DNA of 64,000 nt, taken from positions 2,542,001-2,606,000 of the forward strand of contig NZ_CP034951.1 of NCBI RefSeq assembly GCF_004022485.1, given 5' to 3'. The DNA is from Aequorivita sp. H23M31. GTDB taxonomy: Bacteria; Bacteroidota; Bacteroidia; Flavobacteriales; Flavobacteriaceae. Within the stretch, counting starts at the first letter, position 1. The number at the start of each line of letters is the position of its first letter. This document shows, piece by piece, positions 58,997 through 64,000 of this stretch. Under the pieces are notes generated by a model, which was given only the letters and a program-made list of their open reading frames with translations, was not told where the DNA came from and searched no databases. Position numbers and translations under genes: made by a program.

Positions 58997-59434
58997 ATGT
59001 TTGAAGACCTATCCAAAAGTTTGCACAATGTGACAGATCGCATTGAGGATTTCGGATTGAGCACCATTGAGTATTATAAACTACGTTTGTTTAAATCATC
59101 TATGAAAGGTGCTATTTCTTTAGTCAATCTATTGGTTTATGGTAGTCTTTCTTTGTTCGTAATGCTTTTTTTATCTGTAGGGGCCGCTTTATGGCTCGCC
59201 ACATTTTTTGAACAGGCATTTATAGGGTTCTTGCTGGTAGGAGGGTTTTATGGCCTCCTCCTTATTTTTATGTTTGTTTTTGGAAGAAAAATTATAGCAC
59301 GGACCATGCTTTACAATTTTTCTAGTTTATTGTATGACGAAGATGATATAGAACCAAAGGAGGCGGCGAGACAGGAAGTAGAGGAGTTTGTGGCCTTAAA
59401 AAAGGAAGAAATTCGAGAAGAAATTTCTGAGTAA
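58997..59434 (+). CDS. Phage-holin-superfamily-III-like membrane protein
   Basis: 145 residues. Two helices in the middle (SLFVMLFLSVGAALWLATFF; FIGFLLVGGFYGLLLIFM) and an acidic C-terminus. Resembles the holin III/YqjE group that accompanies YtxH. Not a phage gene; role likely in envelope stress. Follows YtxH by 2 bases. Confidence 0.78.
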   Translation: MFEDLSKSLHNVTDRIEDFGLSTIEYYKLRLFKSSMKGAISLVNLLVYGSLSLFVMLFLSVGAALWLATFFEQAFIGFLLVGGFYGLLLIFMFVFGRKIIARTMLYNFSSLLYDEDDIEPKEAARQEVEEFVALKKEEIREEISE

Positions 59435-59519
59435 ATACTGAAAAATTGTCCAAATTCCAATTTTTCTCATTTAAGAGATTAATTTTAAAAGATTTTATTG
59501 CCCAAAAACTCGATTACCA

Positions 59520-59753
59520 ATGAAACGTTATAGCTCATTTGACGAAATAGATAGGGATCTAAAATATCTAAGGCTCAAATCAAAGATAGATAAAGAGGAA
59601 TTCAAGCTGGGTCTTAGAAAAAGTAGAAATATTATAAGTGAAACTTTTTCTCCCCTCAATCTTTTGACTTCCTTAGCCAGTTCTCTTATCAAAAAAGCTT
59701 TTTATTTTAAACTTTTAGATAAGATTGTCGGTATTACTTCCCATAGAAAATAA
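59520..59753 (+). CDS. Small conserved protein of the YtxH cluster
   Basis: 77 residues. MKRYSSFDEIDRDLKYLRLKSKIDKEEFKLG is the typical opening of a short protein found after YtxH-holin pairs in Flavobacteriia. Predicted helical, basic. No known function; third gene of the unit after an 85-base gap. Confidence 0.7.
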   Translation: MKRYSSFDEIDRDLKYLRLKSKIDKEEFKLGLRKSRNIISETFSPLNLLTSLASSLIKKAFYFKLLDKIVGITSHRK

Positions 59754-59788
59754 AACATTTTATTGTAAGTATGGATTTACTATTAGAC

Positions 59789-59818
59789 CGCCTAAATAGC
59801 TTTTTTAGGTGGTTTTTT
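59789..59818 (+). terminator. Rho-independent terminator
   Basis: ACCGCCTAAA / TTTAGGTGGT hairpin followed by TTTTTT; ends the YtxH operon. Confidence 0.85.
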
Positions 59819-59959
59819 ATTTGGCTATCCGTAATTCTTTGAATAGAAAGATTTTTATCATGCTTTATGTAGCATATTTAAAGTTAAGGGTTATTCCTTA
59901 AACAACCCTCTTTATTTCGCGCTATAAACCTCTTTCTGAAACAATGATTTCTGACATCA

Positions 59960-60255
59960 TTAAAACGATAAGTCCTCTTTATCCCTGCCTGTTTCTTTAA
60001 TGTTCTGACAAGTGAAATTCATTAAAGACTGAGTTTTCGATAACAGTTTTTTTTGCTCCTCGATGTAGGCCAAATCAGCGATTCTATCATAATCCATTAA
60101 CCCTATTTGGGGTTGGAAATAGCCTTCCCAGAACTTATTTTAATTGAAGGTATATGAACTACGTTGGCATTTATCATCCATCCCAAATAGATATTCTGTT
60201 GTAAAAATCTAGGGCATCGATGAGTGTCTTTTGGAGTGGAATCTTTATTTTAATA
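59960..60255 (-). pseudogene. Coding remnants of an unidentified gene
   Basis: Two open, coding-like stretches on the minus strand: NKFWEGYFQPQIGLMDYDRI... (60139 to 59960, ending KEDLSF) and, upstream, VTIKIKIPLQKTLIDALDF ending YNRISIWDG (~60255-60178). They are broken by stops and a frame change. No family recognised; located in an accessory stretch. Confidence 0.35.
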
Positions 60256-60265
60256 GTTACCAGTG

Positions 60266-60667
60266 TTAGGCAATGTTTTTTATCACCTTCTCTATTTTGT
60301 CCACATTTTCTAGGTTTTTAGCGTAATCGACCAAAGTGGTTATTAAATTCGGACGACTCGTAATTTGATAGTCAAAATCATATTCTTCATTGGCTTGCTG
60401 TATAATTTTAATTTCTTCAACCCAAGATTTCCAAGTCATTCCTGTTTTTAACAGAATTCCATTTTCGGTTTCAGTCATTTTCATTTTTCCGATTATTGGG
60501 TCGGGTTTTTTAATAAGTTGGGATTTACTCGATTTTGATTTAAGGCTTCTCCTTTGATTCACGCCAACATTTTCAGCAGTTATTTTTTGAATTCCATTTT
60601 TTTTAAGCCTGTATCTATGAAAAGAAACCAATATTAACGACATTGTAATTCCAAAAAGGAAAGTCAT
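60266..60667 (-). CDS. Single-pass membrane protein of unknown function
   Basis: 133 residues. N-terminal helix MTFLFGITMSLILVSF, basic linker, and a C-terminal domain (LLKTGMTWKSWVEEIKII ... DFDYQITSRPNLITTLVDYAKN). The frame stays open upstream to ~60815 with plausible coding (FSDRNPIQTDRLGFDFADG ... KLWEFLF) but no ATG, so the true start or an ancestral longer gene is unclear. The stop lies in GCCTAACAC, a cassette-boundary-like word. Confidence 0.55.
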   Translation of the reverse strand: MTFLFGITMSLILVSFHRYRLKKNGIQKITAENVGVNQRRSLKSKSSKSQLIKKPDPIIGKMKMTETENGILLKTGMTWKSWVEEIKIIQQANEEYDFDYQITSRPNLITTLVDYAKNLENVDKIEKVIKNIA

Positions 60668-60809
60668 AAATAGAAATTCCCATAATTTAAATTCATTTCC
60701 GTCAGCAAAATCAAATCCTAACCTATCAGTCTGTATGGGATTCCTGTCAGAAAAAAATTTTTTAGATATAATTTTGTAATTGGTTTTTATAATTTTTGTT
60801 TTAAAAATT

Positions 60810-60938
60810 GCCTAAGTCCCGTATAAGCGCAGTAGCGGGATTGGCGCACTGACTTTTCGATTTATACCGGACCTTAAATATATAAAATTACTTTTGGGTT
60901 TCTCACTTTGCCCCTATTGCGTTTATACTCGTGTTGTA
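60810..60938. repeat. attC-like imperfect palindrome
   Basis: Arms CCTAAGTCCCGTATAAGCGC (60811) and, on the opposite strand, ACACGAGTATAAACGCAATA pair around TATAA-n-CGCA-n-TAG; the outer boundary word is TTAGGC. Size (~130 bp) and arrangement recall integron attC sites and similar sequences near single-gene units in Flavobacteriia. No integrase in the window. Confidence 0.45.
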
Positions 60939-60957
60939 CTTTGTATTCCGTGGTGAT

Positions 60958-61622
60958 TTATTTCAGATAGCCATACTTCATTAACTCCAAAGTATTCTTG
61001 ACAGAAAATATATTGCTATCCTTAAGGATATAATTCCTACTTGTAACCTTCAAAAGGTAGGAATAATTATGGTCCGCAATTAATATACCTTTATATTTTG
61101 ATTGCTCTACAAATAAAGAATTTATCTTTTCGCAAAGGAGAGGTGATAAACCACTATAAGGTTCATCGAGTAAGCAAAATTTTTGAGTACCAAATAGAAC
61201 AAATTTAATCTGTAAATATTTTTGAATACCCAAAGCCAATTGATGGATTTTGGTGTGCAAAGATTCTTTAATAACTGGGTCATTATAGAAATTCCTTAAA
61301 TGTTCTTTTTTTTTACCACAAGCCAAATTAATGTCCTTACAGTAACATTTTGAGGTAGATAATTGAATTGCGGAAGATGCGAGAATATTTTATGGAAGTT
61401 GTTTCTATTCAAAATAATTTTGCCATTATGGATTAAGCAAATATTATCAGCTCTAGTAACTCCGAAAAGTATTGACATTAAAGTTGATTTTCCACTTCCG
61501 TTACGACCGAACAAGCCAATAATTTCTCCTTGATTTATAGTCATATGAATACCTGAAAGAGTACTTTTATTATTTATACCTTTGGTTAAACTATCAATTT
61601 GGACATATTGTTTCATATCCAT
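60958..61622 (-). pseudogene. ABC transporter ATP-binding protein, split by a frameshift
   Basis: The N-terminal part (61622-61296) has Walker A GLFGRNGSGKSTL; the C-terminal part (to 60958) has Walker B KFCLLDEP, the D-loop SGLSP and H-loop ADHNYS. The frames meet at a run of nine A (minus strand, around 61306-61314); one base change restores a ~220-residue ATPase similar to LptB-like stand-alone ATPases. The signature motif (LALGIQ) is degenerate. Either a pseudogene, a phase-variable gene or a sequence error. Confidence 0.75.
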
Positions 61623-61924
61623 ACTTTCAGAATAGTTATTATTATAATATTCATTAAAAAGCTTACTATATAAAATACATTAACATTGATGGCATTATTT
61701 AAATAGAAATAATTTATATTCTTTCTGAAAGTAAATTTATATATCCATTCTATAATGATGCTTAGAACACATACTAAGTAGAGACCATTAAATTTTAATA
61801 GTACCCATATAATGGAAATGGATATTAGCTTAAGGAAAATATCTTTATAGAAGAATAAAAAAAGCTTGAAGAATTTCATTAATTGCATTAAAAACCCTGA
61901 CAAATACTCGATAACAGCATTCAT
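61613..61924 (-). CDS. Small membrane protein upstream of the ABC ATPase
   Basis: 103 residues with three hydrophobic segments (FKLFLFFYKDIFLKLISISI; LYLVCVLSIIIEWI; VFYIVSFLMNIIIITIL). Overlaps the ATPase start by 10 bases, so the pair is co-translated, presumably as a transporter-like unit. Starts 2 bases after the RDD pseudogene stop. Not recognised otherwise. Confidence 0.6.
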   Translation of the reverse strand: MNAVIEYLSGFLMQLMKFFKLFLFFYKDIFLKLISISIIWVLLKFNGLYLVCVLSIIIEWIYKFTFRKNINYFYLNNAINVNVFYIVSFLMNIIIITILKVWI

Positions 61925-61926
61925 AT

Positions 61927-62422
61927 CTAGAAATCCACGACCTGAATTCGTCGGATTACATTTTGAGCCTGAACAAATTCCTGGGTTGATTGTTTGGGCA
62001 TCGCACCTCCAAGAACAATTTGAAAGTATTATTCAAATCCGTGTTTTTAATTGTTATAATTCCGACCAATCCAAAAAAGAACATATCAACTGGGTCAAGT
62101 AAATGTCTTTAAAGGATTCTCCAAAAGTAAGTTTTCGGTTTGTTCCGTTTTTCGGAATCGGTTTAAGTCCGACTAATGAATTTCCGATTGTTGCTCCGAA
62201 ACCAATTTCAAGTCCAACTGTCATAATCAGCCAAAAAATTATAGGTATTAATCCAGGCAAACCGTTTAAAGAATATCCGCCTTCATCATTCGGTTCTCCA
62301 AATGTGAAAATTAAAAAGAAAGTTACTCCGAAAATTATTATGTAATCTACTAATCCAGCAACAAATCGATTTCCAATATTAGGTTCAGTTTTATTTTTAG
62401 CAATTATTTTTGTTTCGTTCAT
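61927..62422 (-). pseudogene. RDD-family membrane protein, frameshifted
   Basis: The intact N-terminal part (62422-~62110) encodes NRFVAGLVDYIIIFGVTFFL and FGATIGNSLVGLK, the RDD signature. The annotated frame then turns to nonsense (DIYLTQLICS), while the next frame continues HLLDPVDMFFFGLVGIITIK and, after another shift near 62030, QIVLGGAMPKQSTQEFVQ to a stop at 61927. Consistent with loss of one A in an AAAAG run. Confidence 0.75.
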
Positions 62423-62448
62423 CGGTTTTTCTCAAATTCTGACTAACG

Positions 62449-63828
62449 TCAAATTAAGTTGCTGATATTCAGGTTGTTTTTAAACCCTAGGTCCTCTGGT
62501 TTCAATTCAAATTTATCCATTTGTTTTTTAATGCGGTTCACTAGTCCGAGTTTTCTTTTTTGGTCCAGGAACAAGTATTGTTTCGGAGGCTGATATTGGA
62601 TTTTTTTTGTGATCATGTTCCATATAATTACTGCGAGTTTTCGAGCCGTTGCACTCACTGCCGAATGCCTTCCCTTGCGGTAGGCGACCCTTCGGAAAAA
62701 GTCGGATAGATGGGTGCCCTTTAGGTTGCCTATGGCATTGGCCGCTTGGCGCAGGGCGATCTTTAGCCGGTTACTTCCCTTAGGCACTCTGTTGCTTAGT
62801 ATTTTCCCTCCTGATATCTTATTATTGGGCGCTAGCCTGAGCCAGGAAGTAAATTGTTTAGATGAGCCGAACTTATTGAAGCCCTCGGGACCTATCTCGC
62901 TCATAATGGTCAATATCGTGGAGTGGCTCAATCCTTCGATGGCAAAGAGATCAACCCCGTCAAAATAGCGGAAAGCTATTTGGTTCAGATCTTTGATCTG
63001 TGGTGCATTTTTGTTCATCCTCTTATGCGGCTTTTCAGTTGTTTTCATTTTCCCGCGCTCAGGATGCTGTTTCAGTTCTTGCTTTATAAAATGTTCGATC
63101 TTTTTGTCGCAGTCCGCAATCTTTTTTTGAAAGAACTTATAGGCCTCGAACTCTTGTTGTAGTCCAAAGAGATAGTCAGACCGGTTGTTGCCGTGGAGTG
63201 CACTGGCAATTTCTTCTTTTGGTTTTCTGCAGTTGTAGTGGCGGTGCTCGGCTAGACTAAGGGGATCAAGGTTGCCCTTGCAGATATCCTCAATGATCTT
63301 CATGCCTGTAAGGCCACATACGTCCTTGACCACTACGTCCAATCTAAAGTTCAATAGTTTTAGGTACTTCTGCATCTTGTGCGTAGCCGAAGCGGCCAGA
63401 TCTATCCAGTTTCCCCTTTGGCGACAGAATGTCCTCAACTGTTCGGTTGTAAGATCTGGTAGGAAGCTGCCGCTGAGCAACCCTAGGGTGTGGAGTTTCT
63501 GTATCCATCGGCAATCCTTAACGTCTGTTTTTTTACCCTTGGCATTCTTGGTGAACTTTCCATTGGCCAGCACCACCTCAAAACCGAAGGAGATAAGCTC
63601 TACGTACAGGTTTTGCCAATAGTCTCCAGTGGACTCCATTGCCACTGTGGTCACGTCAGATTCCATGAGCCACTGGCAGAGTGCTGTGAGATCTTCGGCA
63701 TAGACCCCGAATTCCCTTACATTGTCTAGTTCTTGGCCAATGGCCACATAGTGGGAGCGGCTGCCCACGTCGATTCCGGCGGCATTGAAATTTACAACGT
63801 CCATGCCGAGTTTCATTTTTCTTTCCAT
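62449..63828 (-). CDS. IS110-family transposase
   Basis: 459 residues. DEDD RuvC-like domain: Asp in AAGIDVGSRSHY, Glu in VAMESTGDYWQNL, Asp pair in KTDVKDCRWIQKL. C-terminal Tnp domain with the serine in LRLAPNNKISGGKIL. IS110 recombinases of this type are guided by a bridge RNA from the element's non-coding end. Intact and more GC-rich than its surroundings. Confidence 0.93.
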   Translation of the reverse strand: MERKMKLGMDVVNFNAAGIDVGSRSHYVAIGQELDNVREFGVYAEDLTALCQWLMESDVTTVAMESTGDYWQNLYVELISFGFEVVLANGKFTKNAKGKKTDVKDCRWIQKLHTLGLLSGSFLPDLTTEQLRTFCRQRGNWIDLAASATHKMQKYLKLLNFRLDVVVKDVCGLTGMKIIEDICKGNLDPLSLAEHRHYNCRKPKEEIASALHGNNRSDYLFGLQQEFEAYKFFQKKIADCDKKIEHFIKQELKQHPERGKMKTTEKPHKRMNKNAPQIKDLNQIAFRYFDGVDLFAIEGLSHSTILTIMSEIGPEGFNKFGSSKQFTSWLRLAPNNKISGGKILSNRVPKGSNRLKIALRQAANAIGNLKGTHLSDFFRRVAYRKGRHSAVSATARKLAVIIWNMITKKIQYQPPKQYLFLDQKRKLGLVNRIKKQMDKFELKPEDLGFKNNLNISNLI

Positions 63829-64000
63829 GATAAAAAAGTTTATGGATTAATAAAAAATGACCCTAAGGAAATGTAACTTTGATATAGAAAATTATTCTGA
63901 ACGGGGTTCCTCTTTGATGGACCACCACTGAAATTATCAACAAGCCCTTGAATTAGTACTTCGGGGGCTTTTACATTTCAACCAGAATGTGTCCCGGGCT
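63829..64000 (-). mobile_element. IS110 5' non-coding end, candidate bridge-RNA region (cut by window end)
   Basis: At least 172 bases precede the transposase start, whereas the 3' side has under ~30. It contains a hairpin AAGCCC / GGGCTT (about 63941-63971) and a second possible stem around GGTCC/GGAACC. Long 5' ends in IS110-group elements encode the bridge RNA. The element border lies at or beyond the window end. Confidence 0.45.

Noticed and set aside
58997..59434. Prophage lysis gene (holin)
   Set aside because: Only a holin-superfamily-like membrane protein in a YtxH stress operon; no phage genes around.

Overview
The window is a chromosomal segment of a low-GC Bacteroidetes, almost certainly a member of the Flavobacteriaceae (genus not assigned). 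Evidence: type IX secretion C-terminal sorting domains (13.2-15.6 kb), many SCK/SCS-type lipoproteins, promoters of the Bacteroidetes TAnnTTTG type, an SD-poor start context, a PitA-PhoU fusion beside an OprP-like porin, a PID-CTERM-like small protein, and GIY-YIG genes hugging tRNA genes.

Layout. 0-3 kb: end of a phosphate-selective porin and a Pit phosphate transporter. 3-12.7 kb: mostly minus-strand housekeeping genes (thioesterase, mgtE, rsmA, DUF4286, TPR protein, lipoprotein, DUF3109, S41 protease, dCMP deaminase) with marC on the plus strand. 13-18 kb: two secreted T9SS-sorted proteins and a FUSC-family membrane protein. 18-26.3 kb: GreA/B-like protein, mtgA, FAD oxidoreductase and the fatty-acid/ribosome block pdxA-DUF177-rpmF-fabH-accB-accC, with ribE divergent from pdxA.

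26.5-33 kb is the accessory island. It starts with an IS4-family element with a 9-bp target duplication. Then comes a tandem array anchored on an intact tRNA-Met(CAU) gene at its right end: each ~414-bp unit holds a copy of the tRNA 3' half, the tRNA's own terminator and a small GIY-YIG nuclease gene, and units are joined through an 18-nt palindrome sitting where the anticodon loop should be. Two apparently identical 1632-bp IS1380-family elements, in opposite orientation, are inserted in the AGTT loop of two of these palindromes. This array is the most unusual part of the window.

33-59.8 kb returns to core genes: methylmalonyl-CoA epimerase, rbfA, LolC/E-like permease, ferredoxin-type reductase, dusB, lepA, a K+/Na+:H+ antiporter, metallo-hydrolase, subtilase, M1 peptidase, rnpA, a second S41 protease, rpiB, rnr, LysE-type exporter, tRNA-Cys (with a decayed duplicate of its 3' end and terminator), folB, glnS and a YtxH/holin-like stress operon. 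59.8-64 kb is a second accessory zone with decayed genes: an RDD-family pseudogene, an ABC ATPase broken at an A9 run, an attC-like imperfect palindrome, coding remnants, and an IS110-family transposase whose long 5' non-coding end could encode a bridge RNA.
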